Positions 34,801 through 45,784 of a stretch of DNA of 64,000 bases are shown here, one piece after another. The stretch spans positions 1,178,001 through 1,242,000 of the forward strand of contig JAJHTX010000006.1 of NCBI GenBank assembly GCA_032164295.1. The letters are read 5' to 3'. Below the pieces are notes generated by a model. The model was not told the origin of the DNA and searched no databases. It saw only the letters and a list, made by a program, of their open reading frames with translations. The DNA comes from Inonotus obliquus (lineage: Eukaryota; Basidiomycota; Agaricomycetes; Hymenochaetales; Hymenochaetaceae). Every line of letters begins with the position of its first letter. Positions within the stretch are counted from its first letter, which is position 1. The position numbers were made by a program, and so were the translations under genes.

Positions 34801-36897
34801 CCGGAACTGACTCACGACGATGGGAGTAGCATACGTGGTGTAGGTTCGGACGGCAGCGAGGCCGGTGCATCCGCTCTTCGGAGTAGAAGTGGGCGAAGTC
34901 CGAGTGTGACCAGTTGGACTAGCATCTCGCGTGAATTCGTGAACACGCCAGCGACAACACCAAATAGCGGATCGTCACAACAGCTTAACGGGAGCAATGC
35001 GTCTGTTCACGAGTCTCGCGCGAAGAACACGGGCAACCCTATTGTGTACAGTCGTAACTTTGAGAGCGAGCTGGAAAATCTGCTAAAGGTTTAATTTGGT
35101 CTTACGTTATTTGTTATCAGATCCGATTTGCTGACATTCGGTGCAGGAAATGTACACGGCGATTAAAACACAGCAGATTCTGCAGCCATTGAGTGCAGTC
35201 GAACGTGCTTCGGTATCTTCTGGTCCTGCTGGAGCGCATCTCTTCCGAAATGGAAGCCGACGAGGGCAGAACGATCGGGTGGCCAATCTAAAAAGGGGCA
35301 GTATGCGCGGGATACAATCCTTGTTCAATGCACATGCAGGCGGCAGTCCATACGGACACAGTGGGAGTATCGATGGTCGGATTAGTCCAGCTCCAAGCTT
35401 CGCAAATTCGTCGCATGAGGTCAGCTTGAATGTAAGTGCTCGCTATCGGTCCGGTTCCTAGAACTATTCTAAAGAAATCAAATGAGCAGGCCTTTGCTGC
35501 TTCTAGTAGCCAGTTTCTTCCGCCTACATTGGGTTTCGCGTCGAACTTATCTCACACCATCATCCGTGAAGCCCAAGAAGATGACGATCGAAGCACGCAG
35601 AGCGGTCAGACTGATTCTTCGGGCGTAAGCATTACCGATGAGGAACTCGCATTGCTGGGTGCCCCATGGGCAAAGGAAGGCATGCTCTGCCGTAAGCAGT
35701 ACTGGGAGTCGACCGGCAAACGGGCGAAGTCGAAGAACTGGCTCGATGTGTTTGTGGTCATCCAAAAGGGGGAGTTGAACATGTTTATTTTCGGTGAAGG
35801 CGGATCAGGCGGCACAATGGGCGTAGGTGGCGGGAACTGGCTGGTGAGTTTAATCGACCTGCCTGAAGTTACGCCATATGGAGGCTGATGATAACGTCGC
35901 GTAGGCTAATGCACAGCCAGTTGGAACCGTCACCTTGGCGCATTCCCTTGCTCACGCTCTTCCCCCTCCTGGTTACAGTCGACAGCGACCACACTGTTTT
36001 GTGCTTACTCTAGCTTCGGGCGGCGTCTATTTCTTCCAGGCCGGGACAGAGGAACTTGTCAACGAGTGGGTATCAACATGCAATTATTGGGCTGCGCGAA
36101 CGAGCAAGGAGCCATTAGCGGGGGGCGTCTCCAACATGGAATATGGTTGGAATCGCGTGATCGACCTAGATGATGATGACCTGCCCTCAGAGGATGGACC
36201 ACCGCATCGAGATACGGACACATATAGTACCCGAAGCACACGGAGTTGGCATGGTGTAAAGGATACTTTTTCGTTGCGCTCTGGGACTTCGCCATTTGCA
36301 GAACGAATAAACATCCATGAATGGAAACCACCGATGCCTTCGACCGTACCTAGTACCCATGACGAGGAAATGCAGCTAGAGGCGCTTCAGAAACACGCCA
36401 CGTCGCTCAAGACAGACCTAGATAAACACAATGCTCTTCGCACGCCCATGATTCAACTCGTATGCATCTTTTTCTTCCCGCATAATCTCCGAAAAACTTT
36501 AACTTACTCTAATCCTTTGACTCAGTACACGCCTCGTTCGACGAATGCGAACAGGGCAATGGCGAATTGGGAACGTAAATCTAAATACCTATTAACGGAA
36601 ATCGTGAAATACGACTCGTATGTCGAGTCGCTTAAAGCAGCAATGACTTTACGCCTGAAGAAGCGAGGTGAGAAGGCGCTTGAGAAGGCTTTGGAGAAAG
36701 TGACACCAGAAGACGGTGCTGCGTTGGGGGGAGTGGGAGGTAAGCAGCAGCGATGGAAAGGATACCCAGATGAAGAGACTATACCTGAAGGCGAGGAACC
36801 ACCACCTACGCCTGGACTCACCGTACAAGATAAACAGAAAGGGAAGGCTAGCTCGCGATCGAGTTCATGCCATCGGAGGGAATCTGCGGAAACTTGA
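31886..36897 (+). CDS. Sec7-PH Arf guanine-nucleotide exchange factor (Syt1-like)
   Basis: Activates Arf-type GTPases in vesicle traffic. Exons 1-3 (about 31886-34316) encode a disordered Ser/Pro-rich N-terminus. The Sec7 domain starts at about 34220: RAKDFALKCWTEDEDFLVKE, then SKLVNKLALRCYMDYFDFSS, and KLYLKAETQQVDRILEEFSR with the catalytic Glu in KAETQQ. VVHAVAYSLLLLNTDLH (from about 34642) is the second Sec7 motif. The PH domain covers 35640-36110 (WAKEGMLCRKQYW, then RPHCFVLTLASGGVYFFQAG, then EEWVSTCNYWAAR-like). A C-terminal helical region ends at 36897. About nine exons are seen. The 5' end is unresolved: the open frame begins right after a CCAG acceptor with no ATG in that frame, so a further upstream exon must hold the start. 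Confidence 0.88.
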
Positions 36898-37814
36898 TTA
36901 TTTTTCCTTTTACCCCTTTCGTTTTCGTTTTTCTTTTTACTTGATTCTACGGTTCTTGAATTGGAGTTTTATTTCTCTTATGCTTTATATATTCACTCTT
37001 AATCACTTCCGACCCTCTCTCTCTCTATTTATCTATCCCCTCTACTCCTCGCCTTTTTATTTGTTTGTTTTCTGTTCGCGGGTTGTAACTTATTCTTCCC
37101 TTTGTTTATTCATATCTCTCTCTGTCTTCCATTTATTCCCTTCTTCGGTAATACCTTTCTTGTTTTACTAGACACCATCTCATTCCCCTTGCCAGTATTT
37201 TTTCCTTGGTCAATACTCCCCTTCCATTTTTTACCTTGTTCTTGCTTTGTTAAGCACAATCGACCACTGCATTACATATAGGCTTACTTTCGAAACATGT
37301 ACGTCGATCTTACATGCTCTGGTATTTTACAGAATTTTTACGACGTACAAAGTCGTTTTATTTCTCTCTTGTTCGTTTCTTCGTGAATATATGGATAGGG
37401 CGGCACTCAGGAAAAATGAACCAAAGGTAGCACAGATTATAACATTGTAGCGAGATGCTTCGCGGCTTAGCCGGGATACATGCATCAAGCAAAAACATCT
37501 GGGTAACATGGCATGGAGACAACACTTTAATAAGGCAGGGAAGGACTAATGGATTATACATGCAAGACTACAAGAGTAGCCCGCTGGGCCACTGTAATCT
37601 CCGACCTCGCAAGCGAGGTCAAGAAGTCAAGAGAGAGTGAGAGGGGTGAGTCAAGAAGTGACCTCGCTCGCGAGGTCGGAGAAAAAGATCAGAGCAGGCA
37701 GACTATGGAGGAGCAAGGAACTCGCTCCTTCCCAATGAGGAGACGAGACGAGACGACATCTCTTAAAGAGACGTCATCCGAGAGCGAGTGAAATCAAATC
37801 GAGCTCAAAGCATA
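36898..37814. other. Convergent intergenic region with paired inverted repeats
   Basis: The 3' ends of the Sec7 gene and the glycopeptide-type gene face each other. 36900-37250 is T/C-rich. Near 37599-37681 two 22-base arms are inverted copies of each other (one mismatch) and each is also a palindrome. A further palindrome-like stretch lies at about 37751-37778. No gene was recognised. Confidence 0.5.
37599..37681. repeat. Inverted repeat of palindromic arms
   Basis: The left arm at 37599-37620 contains ACCTCGCAAGCGAGGT. The right arm at 37660-37681 contains ACCTCGCTCGCGAGGT. They are separated by a purine-rich 39-base spacer. Reverse-complementing one arm gives the other with a single mismatch, and each arm folds on itself through ACCTCGC/GCGAGGT. 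Confidence 0.7.
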
Positions 37815-39056
37815 CTAAAATTTGGAGTCATGAAAGCCTGAGAGGGCTCGCGCGCGAGACTGGGCGCGGGCATGACGGGAGAAGGATGAAGTTCGCTTTG
37901 CGCGACGGGATCCTGAAGCCGACCTCTTGCGGTGACATAACGCAGTCGGGGTTGAAGCGGCGGGGACAGAGGTGTCGTCAGGAGCTGGGGAGGGGACCGG
38001 AGAGCTGGATACGCCGACGTTCAGAATAGGTGTCTCTGAAGGGTCTGCGCCCGCAGCGGATGCCGTTGACGAAGAAGCTGCTGAAGTGGCGACCTCTGAT
38101 GATGAGGCAGGTACTGAAGCGTCACTTGATGGCGATGGGGACTCCTGATTACTTCCATTAGACGAATCAACGGACGGGGATTCTCCCGACATAGAATTGA
38201 CTGCCGCCTCTGTGTACTTGGTAATCGAGCCACCGCAGAAGGTAATAAGAAGGTTGACATTATCCGCTTGACACGCGCGTTGAACCTGATTATCATCAGG
38301 TACGAAGAACGCGGTATTACAATGAGCATCAGCGCCTGTAACACGGATTTTCTTCATTAATTTCGCATTTCATATATTACTGAGCAGATTGACGTACAGA
38401 TGGCTCCGAGGCCGTCGCAAACGTTGCCATCACCTCCGTAGAACGCAAAGGAGGTCTCAACATTGAAAGCGTGGCTGAAAGTTATCCGTGTTAGTAAAAC
38501 GTTCTAAAGTTGATGAAATTCGGCCTTACTCCGGTATGAGGGAAATGTCCACACTGAGGGACTAAATGAGTGAGAGTTTGGTGGAGAGAACTTGATATCG
38601 TGCGCACCTCGAACCGCATCCTGGGCACGAAGGGTTATTCAAGTTCATTTCGACAAGTGTGCAGTGTTCTCCATTGAAAGCACACTCATTATTCCTGTCG
38701 AGATAACTGGAAGCGAGTAAGGTCAGGAACACCAAATGCTGTATCGAAATCTAGCTTACGCTATTGAAGACTCAAGCGGGCCGTTGCTCGTGTAGTCTTC
38801 TCCAGTCGAGACTACAACTCCGCCTTTGATGAGCTTGGGCTATTTTCGCAAAGTCAGCTTCAAAATTTACTCCTGATAGCGGAGTTTCATACAGTTCCTG
38901 TGCCACAGCTGGGTACGAGTTGTTTGTGAGTAAAAACGTAAAGCCGGGTGCATGCTGTATTACTAACTTGTTCTGGAAGCGAACGGTGTGCGACTCCGCG
39001 AGGACGTGAAGGGCCGAGACGAGGAGGACGGCGAGCGAAGAGAATGTGAACGACAT
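37815..39056 (-). CDS. Secreted glycopeptide-type protein of basidiomycetes
   Basis: Small secreted protein with a Ser/Thr-rich tail; function unknown. The start at 39056 gives a signal peptide (MSFTFSSLAVLLVSALHVLA). Splicing then joins HTVRFQNN-CGTGT-PKLIKGGVVVSTG, the usual start of this family. Later short exons give EDYTSNGPLESSIAY, NNECAFNGEHCTLVEMNL, NPSCPGCGSS, VDISLIPE and HAFNVETSFAFYGG. The last exon has GADAHCNTAFFVPDDNQVQR and the Cys-containing ITFCGG. From about 38200 it is almost pure Ser/Ala/Pro/Thr, suiting O-glycosylation, with a basic end (RKRSASGSRRAKRTSSF). Paired Cys residues suggest disulfides. The last exon's open frame begins with an ATG at 38357 inside the preceding intron. 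Confidence 0.8.
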
Positions 39057-39493
39057 GATAAGTCAGTCTATTCTGTTTGTTGAAAGAACGGAAGTAAAGG
39101 AGTGTTTCTCGTCGTCTGGGGCAAAGGGAATTAAAAGGAATCGAGGAGGGTGGAGGGGGCAAAGGAGGAGGACGGTGGTGGTAAAAAGGAGAATGGCGGT
39201 GAGAATGTGTGATGAAATTTTGAAGATTGTTGTTTGCAGGCGCGCCGGAACCGCACAGACCAAACGAGCATCTCATCATCTAACAACAACCTCCCGCTTT
39301 TAGCAGCTCATTTTCTTTCTTGACGTTTCATTCTGGGTGATAGACGTACAATGGCAACATCAGATTGAAAGCATTGAGGCCACGATGACTTGCACGATGG
39401 GAAGGAAAAGAAAAACGAAAGGAATATTTTGATTCCGCCGACTGGGCCGAGAATTAATGTGCCGATCCGAATGATCGACATCATTATGTAATA
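39057..39493. promoter_or_regulatory. Upstream region of the glycopeptide-type gene
   Basis: 437 bases between two minus-strand genes, with a G/A-rich tract at 39090-39230 (C/T-rich on the coding strand) as in other fungal leaders. No RNA gene or repeat was seen. Confidence 0.4.
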
Positions 39494-40816
39494 CTATTCC
39501 AAAATTACACTGATGAGTTTGCCCGTGTTTGCTCCCGTAAACAGCCCGTTGGGCACTTGTTCAATCTCCCCATGGATGTCGACTATGCTCTGTGCTCCGT
39601 CTACCTCCAGCTTTCCTGTCTTTGCTGCTTCTAAAAGTGCAGACTCCGCCTCGCCTAGACGGTCCAAGTAATCATGTGGTGTATAACCGTGCAGCGAGAA
39701 ACGATGCGCAATTATCTGGGCGTAGTTTCGAAACGTGGCCGATTGGTCTGGTGTCCCCAGTACTGCATTGGACATACTCAGGCGCACTTGACCGCAAGAA
39801 AGAAAGGAGAACTCACTTGATGTAGCTCCAACCAAGCATATGTTTCCGTGTGTTTTCATACGTAGCAGAACTTCATCCAGGATAGCTCCCCCGACATTAT
39901 CAAAGAATCTATGACCAGTGTCACCTTCACTGGCATATACGATGGCGGCTATCGGCTATCGTACTCACATATCCACCTTTTCTGGAGTTGCCCTCTCGAG
40001 ATCCTCGGCGTAAGTCGCACTCTTATAGTTCACCGCCTCATCTGCGCCGATGTCCTTCAGCCAGTTGCACTTCTCATCCGTACCAGCGATCCCAACGACA
40101 CTTTTGATGCCGAAGAACTTCTTCGCCAATTGTACGGCTACATTGCCGGTGCCTCTGTTGAATAGTAAACGACAATTCACGATGTCACCTTCAAGAAAAT
40201 CAATTGCTTACCCTGCAGCTCCGCTCACTACAAGCGTGTCTATCTCCTTCGGCTTCAGTACGCCTTTCAACGCCCAGTATGCTGTGGCACCCGTTAATCC
40301 GAGCGCTCCAAGGTACGCGCTGATGCCTATACCAGGAATCTCCCTAACAACATGCCGTATTTAATTACCTAGTAAACGCCATAATGCATATACTCAGCCT
40401 GTCTGGACTCACTTCCTCACTTTCGCCTTTGCCTTCGGTATTACGATATAATTCGCCCAGTACACGTAAAGCACCTCAACAACATCTCCCACTTCGAAAT
40501 GATCATCCTCACCGCCAACCTGCAACACACGCCCGAGGACAGCTATAGTTGGGAATGGCGTACCAATTGGAACAATAGGTATGTCCTCTCGTTTGATTTT
40601 GAGATCTTTCTGAAGTAGCAAGCGTGGTCCCGGATCGTTAGAGAAGTATGGAGATTGCAAGAGGAGCGAATCTTCTGGAACTGGATTTGGGATTGGAAGG
40701 TCCTTGACAGCAAAGGTCCCCGACGGAGTGAACGAGAGATCGAAGGGATGGTCTGGCGTTACGTGGTTCTGCAGTACGACCGCGCGTGCTGAGGTAGGAA
40801 TTGTTGAGGTTGTCAT
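39494..40816 (-). CDS. NADP-dependent medium-chain reductase (PTGR/leukotriene 12-hydroxydehydrogenase type)
   Basis: Predicted cytosolic double-bond reductase for enones or aldehydes. The start at 40816 gives MTTSTIPTSARAVVLQNHVT. The N-terminal GroES-like fold contains FSNDPGPRLLLQ and GRVLQVGGEDDHFEVGDVVE. Next are GALGLTGATAYWALKGVLKP and VVSGAAG, then GTGNVAVQLAKKFFGIKSVV (nucleotide-binding fold) and GADEAVNYKSATYAEDL. YFDNVGGAILDEVLLRMKTHG is the family's substrate-pocket motif. It ends GANTGKLISVILE. There is no zinc-binding Cys set, as expected for this branch. Five or six exons are seen. Confidence 0.88.
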
Positions 40817-41217
40817 ATGTTCTACTACAAGCTAATGTCTGCAAAGGATGATACTCGAATCAAGCGAGAATAAGCCTCTACTTATAGCCACATACTCCAT
40901 CATAGGACGATATAGTTGTGCCACAATGCCGCAGACTTACGCAACCGTACGGCATTGTTAGATGCCCGCAGTAATCAACATTATGCGGCTAACTCATTCC
41001 TGCACCCATGCCATGACAACTAAATTCGAAGGAATGAGGCCCATTGGTGCACAGGAATCAATACTGATCTTTCATCCTTTATTCAGCTCCATGTACATTT
41101 ATATTCGCATAGCTATTAGGTGGGCATTTTCAAACTCAGCACATGAGAATATCAGGGTGCAAGACATATGTGAGATGCGAGCCAAAAAAAAGCAATGTAT
41201 GGACAAGTGATTCATCA
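40817..41217. other. Intergenic region, reductase promoter side and YSH1 3' side
   Basis: 401 bases with no open frame, RNA gene or repeat recognised. It holds the presumed promoter of the reductase. Confidence 0.35.
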
Positions 41218-44200
41218 TCAATCGTGAACTTGAAGAACGCCGTCATCGTCTTCAGATCCACCCTCCTCATTTTCTTCATCGCCTTCACCTTCACCTTCAC
41301 CTCCGGCTTCACTACGTTCATCACCATTTTCAGGAGGTATTTGCTCATACGGCATGTTTTCCTCCTTCTCAATCTCAGTCGACCGTACCTCCTTTTCTGT
41401 AGGTGCCTCCTCAACGACCATTTCAGCTTCCTTTTCCCCTCTAGGTGGCTCTTCAGCAGTCGGAGATTCCGCAATCTGCTCAATCACCGTGACACTGGCA
41501 TCTTTCTCCTTTATTAACTCGTGGTCCTCGAGGAATTCGACGATGGGAGCATCAGACTTGTATAATTCGGTGAGGGAGCTAACTGTTGTGAGAGCCATGT
41601 CTAATACTGCTTCGACGCGTTTTCTGAGCTGTTCGCTTGAGCTTTCGACGACCTATAGGAGATTAATGAACGAATAGACCAAGAGGATGTAATCAGTGCA
41701 TGATAATATACAAATTGCTTTTTGATCGAAATGCTTACCATTGTAGCGAGATTGACGAATGCTTCAGCCTCGTCAACTGCAATTAACAGACCGGGAGCGT
41801 CATCAGCCGCGTTCTCATCTTCCCCGGCTGGAGGGGGTTGTTCAGGCATATGTAACTCGACTTCGCCAAAGTGCGCTTCTAAGAACATCGCGAGCCGTTG
41901 TATTCGTACTATCGTAGATTCTTCGGGATCATCTGCATGTGGGTGCGGTTCGTCGTGCTTGTGAGGATGTGTGGTTACTACGGCAGAACAGCGAGGGATA
42001 AGGATTGTGGTTTACTCTATAGTAATATGGTATGATCAAGGGAGAGAACGTACGTTTCACCGATGCAGGGCTCTTATCAACACCCATTATCAATGCCAGA
42101 CACGAGTCAGCAATCATATCATTGCTAGCGCTCGATTCCCATTCAAGGGTAAGCTCATGCTCCGATGTATGTTTGATATCAACTGCTCCCATGACCTAGA
42201 AAAGCCATAAATCCGTCAATCACGCAAAATAGACACTCTCAAGACAAGGAAGAATAGACACACTCTCATAGTTGGTACTCCGTCATGATCAAGCCCTTCC
42301 TCAACACCTCCGTACATACCCTCGAGATGCCATCGTACGAGGTCCCAACCCACGCCTAATACGATCTTTTGTCGCTGAGTTATAGCGCACGTAGAGAGTC
42401 CAGCGAAATCTCGTAGGTCTCGAGGATCGAGGAGTGTATATGAATAGTCCTTGGCGACTAGCAAGCCTGAAAGAACACTATTTGGTTTAGGAGGATTTGA
42501 AGCCAGTGTCCCAATTGCCTATCACGAGTGAGTTAGCAGATAGTGTTAGCAGGGTTTCTAACAAAGGAAACCGGAGACGGTTTGGGTGTATACCTTTGCG
42601 ACTCGTTCACCTCTAAAAGTCAACTTTACAGTCTCGCAATTTCGCGGGGCGTGAATTTTGATCTCCTCTTCACGATCCTTGAAGCGCTGCTGTAGTGAAA
42701 GTCGTAATCGGTTCATGGCTGCTGAGTCGCCGTGTACCAATACCTAGCAAATACCATCGTTGAATCCGTATCTTCAGAAGGCATCGCAACTTTAATGACT
42801 CACCACATGCTGTGCCTTAACTTGTTCAATGAACTCAGAGTTCTGTGGACCATCAACATGCGCGCTGAACGAAATGTAGTCCACTGATAGCCTTCGTGGG
42901 ATCGTCGAGTCCCCCTTCACACTTGGAATTTCTTCAGGTTCATTGATAATGTCCTAACAACAAAGTATAAGTTGATGTTGAGAAACCAGTTATTTGAAGA
43001 AACATGTTCATCTCAGGTTCACTCGAGATGGGAGAAACAAATGTATATTGACATGGAAGTACATCGGAGTGTAAAACCTACGAAATTCGGGCCATGAACT
43101 CACCCTAGCTAGAGTCCCTTCTACGGAATAACCCGTCATAACCAAACCATTCCTCGGATCAGGCGCCCAAAGCTCCAGTAGCTCACGACTAGGTCCAACC
43201 TGAAGCATCCCAGGGCTAGCCAATACCACGCAAGGTGGTCCTTCGGCAATGCGCTTCTCCCAACCGCGAGCTTGGGCCAAGTTCGATACATGCCTGACAA
43301 CGAACTAAATATCATATGCAAGAGCTTGACGGTAGATTATACGCACTTGAAAACGAAAGGATTATCCCGCTTGGCGAACCTTGCCCGTACGTTATTGTTC
43401 ATGGTATGAATATAGGTTTGATAGATCGCCATGCATTTCCTGGCCAGACTAGATGCATAGTATATTGGTACATTATGTAGCTCCGGGTGTTTTTTCCAGT
43501 ACTCCTCGAGAATGAGGAGTAGCTCTTGCGCTCGTCCCAATGCAAAAACGGGCATGAGCACATGCCCACCTCTTCGAATAATCGAGTGCACGAGACTAGT
43601 GAAGCGATGCTCTTTTTCTTCTCGACCTTCATGACCTTGCACACCATACGTACTTTCAACGATGAGTACATCTGGCCTTACTGGAGGGACTTCTGCTTTG
43701 ACCAGATGCCGATCCTCTTCTCGAGAGTAGTCACCAGTATAAAGGATTTTTAGGCCAGCGATGTCAATCATGAACATGCACGCGCCAAGAACGTGTCCTG
43801 CATGGTATGGAGTAAATGAAAGTCCAGGACTGACGGTGATTAGCTGATGAGCCGAGACAGGAATAATGGATGAAAGAGATATCGAAAGGTCGAGCGGAGT
43901 GAAAAGAGCATCTGTAGAGGTTGAACTGAACGTCCAAATGTAAGACTCCACCAGTAAACTACGAGATGAAAAACACACCTCATCCTCACGAAATCCTGCA
44001 TTAGAAACTTGTATACGGCCTTCGTAGGATGCGTCATGTACACTTTGCCCTTCCCGTCCTTGAAATTAGTCTTCTCCATGATGTAAGTTAGCGACGCGGC
44101 ATGGTCAAGATGGAAGCTAAAGCGGCTATTAAGCTATGGCACAGTTTTAATTCGAAATGAACGCACTGAGTCACGAGAATAGCGTCAACGCTACTCCATT

Positions 44201-44363
44201 CCAGGTCGTCAATGAAGGGAAGAGAGGCCATGCCGCTATACGCTGGGTGCACGCCTGCATCACAAACCACGGTCTTGCCACGATATTGAAGAACGCAACA
44301 TGATCGTCCGACCTCTTGGCCAGCTCCAAGCAAGGTAACGCTCAGCGTCGGGTAATCCGACAT
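41218..44363 (-). CDS. YSH1: Ysh1/CPSF-73 endoribonuclease of mRNA 3'-end processing
   Basis: Zinc endonuclease that cuts pre-mRNA before polyadenylation, in the nuclear cleavage-polyadenylation complex. The start at 44363 gives [21 protein letters not shown] splice at ACT-CA|C completes the metallo-beta-lactamase motif [31 protein letters not shown] and [13 protein letters not shown] give further metal ligands. The beta-CASP region has [66 protein letters not shown] and [20 protein letters not shown]. The C-terminal third (42200-41218) carries the CPSF73 C-domain ([19 protein letters not shown]) and ends in a very acidic tail ([23 protein letters not shown]). About ten exons are seen. The assignment is certain from the order and spacing of motifs. 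Confidence 0.95.
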
Positions 44364-44717
44364 GACGGAGGTCGAGGGGGTGGTTGGATTGGAGATGTAA
44401 CTTTTGTAAACGAGTGATTTTGTTAGACCGTGTCCGGATCACGTGCAAACGTTCATACTAATTTTGAGACTTTTATTTATTCCTGAAAGGGTGGCTTCTA
44501 TATTGGGTACAAAGTTGGCTGAGGATAATAACGCCAGGAGTATAATAGCGCCATGACGCCAAAGTCACCTCTTGCGGCCTCTTGCTCTCTTGTTTCGTGT
44601 CAAATATCACAACGCATAGACTAACCACTGCTCTAAACTCGGGCCACCACGTCTATATAAGCCCAACTCACCGAGTCACTGTGGCTGCTTAGCACTTAGC
44701 ATTCATCCTCCATCATC
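44364..44717. promoter_or_regulatory. Divergent promoter region, YSH1 / unknown gene
   Basis: 354 bases between ATGs facing apart. TATATAAG at 44652-44659 lies about 60 bases upstream of the plus-strand ATG (44718) and may be its TATA element. Confidence 0.45.
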
Positions 44718-45570
44718 ATGGCTACACCCAGTCCAAGGAAATTACACAAACGGTGAGTTCTATTCAGGAAACAGCGTACAGATATAAGAGATACATAAAC
44801 TAATGCATCTGGATAGTTCTGTTCCTTCACGTGCCGGTTCCGACTTCTCAACCTCAACAATCTATTCCAGTTCCAGCACGCTCGTACACGAAGAACGACT
44901 CACCGCTTCTTCAGTGACGACACTGAGTAAACCGTGGGCTTTAAAGGCTCTCAATCAGCTTGGGTTGAGGTGCAAGAAATCCATAACCTTCAGCAAGGGG
45001 AAGGGGAAGGAGGTAGTGAGCGAGGACGAAGGGCCACCTTTCGAGCCTTACAACAGGTCACCAGATCCATTCGTTCTTGACATCAGTGCGGTAAATGGGG
45101 ATCGGGAGAGAAGGCGACAGACAGAGGAGCACGAAGAACTAGAGTTACTTCCGGAATGCATTCCTCAATTACGTAGGAGAACACCGTCTACCAATGCTCT
45201 CTGTCAACCCAGGCGAACAGCGCGGCACCAGCAGGTTAAGGATATGCGGCTCACCTCGACCCCGAATCTTCGCTTGAAGTCCAGTAGGGACTCTCTCGAG
45301 TCGATTACGGACCCCTTCCATCTGGAGACGCTGCTGAACGAGTTCCCTAAGCCACCTGTTCATGTTCCAGGAGAGTACGAGTCTCGGGCACCCGTTAATC
45401 CGAAAGTACGTAGACATAACTCGAATTTCTCGCTGCCGACGTCAAGAGCATATCCCGAGCGCGCGAGGTTGCAGGCCAAGCATTTAAACGAAAGACTTGC
45501 ACGGAGAAATTTTTCGGGAGAAGATTCGTGGATGACCAGGAGCGACTCCGGAATACTTTGTGGCTGGTAA
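44718..45570 (+). CDS. Unrecognised basic, Ser/Arg-rich protein
   Basis: Two exons. The first (44718 to about 44752) encodes MATPSPRKLHKR and has a gtgagt donor. The second resumes after ATAG near 44814 as SVPSRAGSDFSTSTIY and runs to the stop at 45570. The protein is about 265 residues with no signal peptide, membrane helix or known domain. It is rich in Ser, Arg and Pro. It has a Lys-rich patch (ITFSKGKGKEVV), an acidic patch (RQTEEHEELELLPEC) and a modestly hydrophobic stretch FHLETLLNEFPKPPVHVPG. Length, clean splice and codon continuity argue that it is real. It ends only 215 bases before the stop of the convergent TAPT1-like gene. Confidence 0.7.
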
Positions 45571-45784
45571 GGAATAAGAACAATTGTGCTGCTGCTGCCC
45601 GATTCCCATCATTTTTCGTCACTGATTCACCGATTCTGCGACATCCACCATCCCTTTTACACATATTCCAGCGACTACCACGCCGATAAATTATGCCCAT
45701 TATGCACGTATGCCTCCATTATGCTTCCAATATGCCTCACATGCGAACATCTCCGTTTCCGTTGTTGATTACTGACATCCCTTC

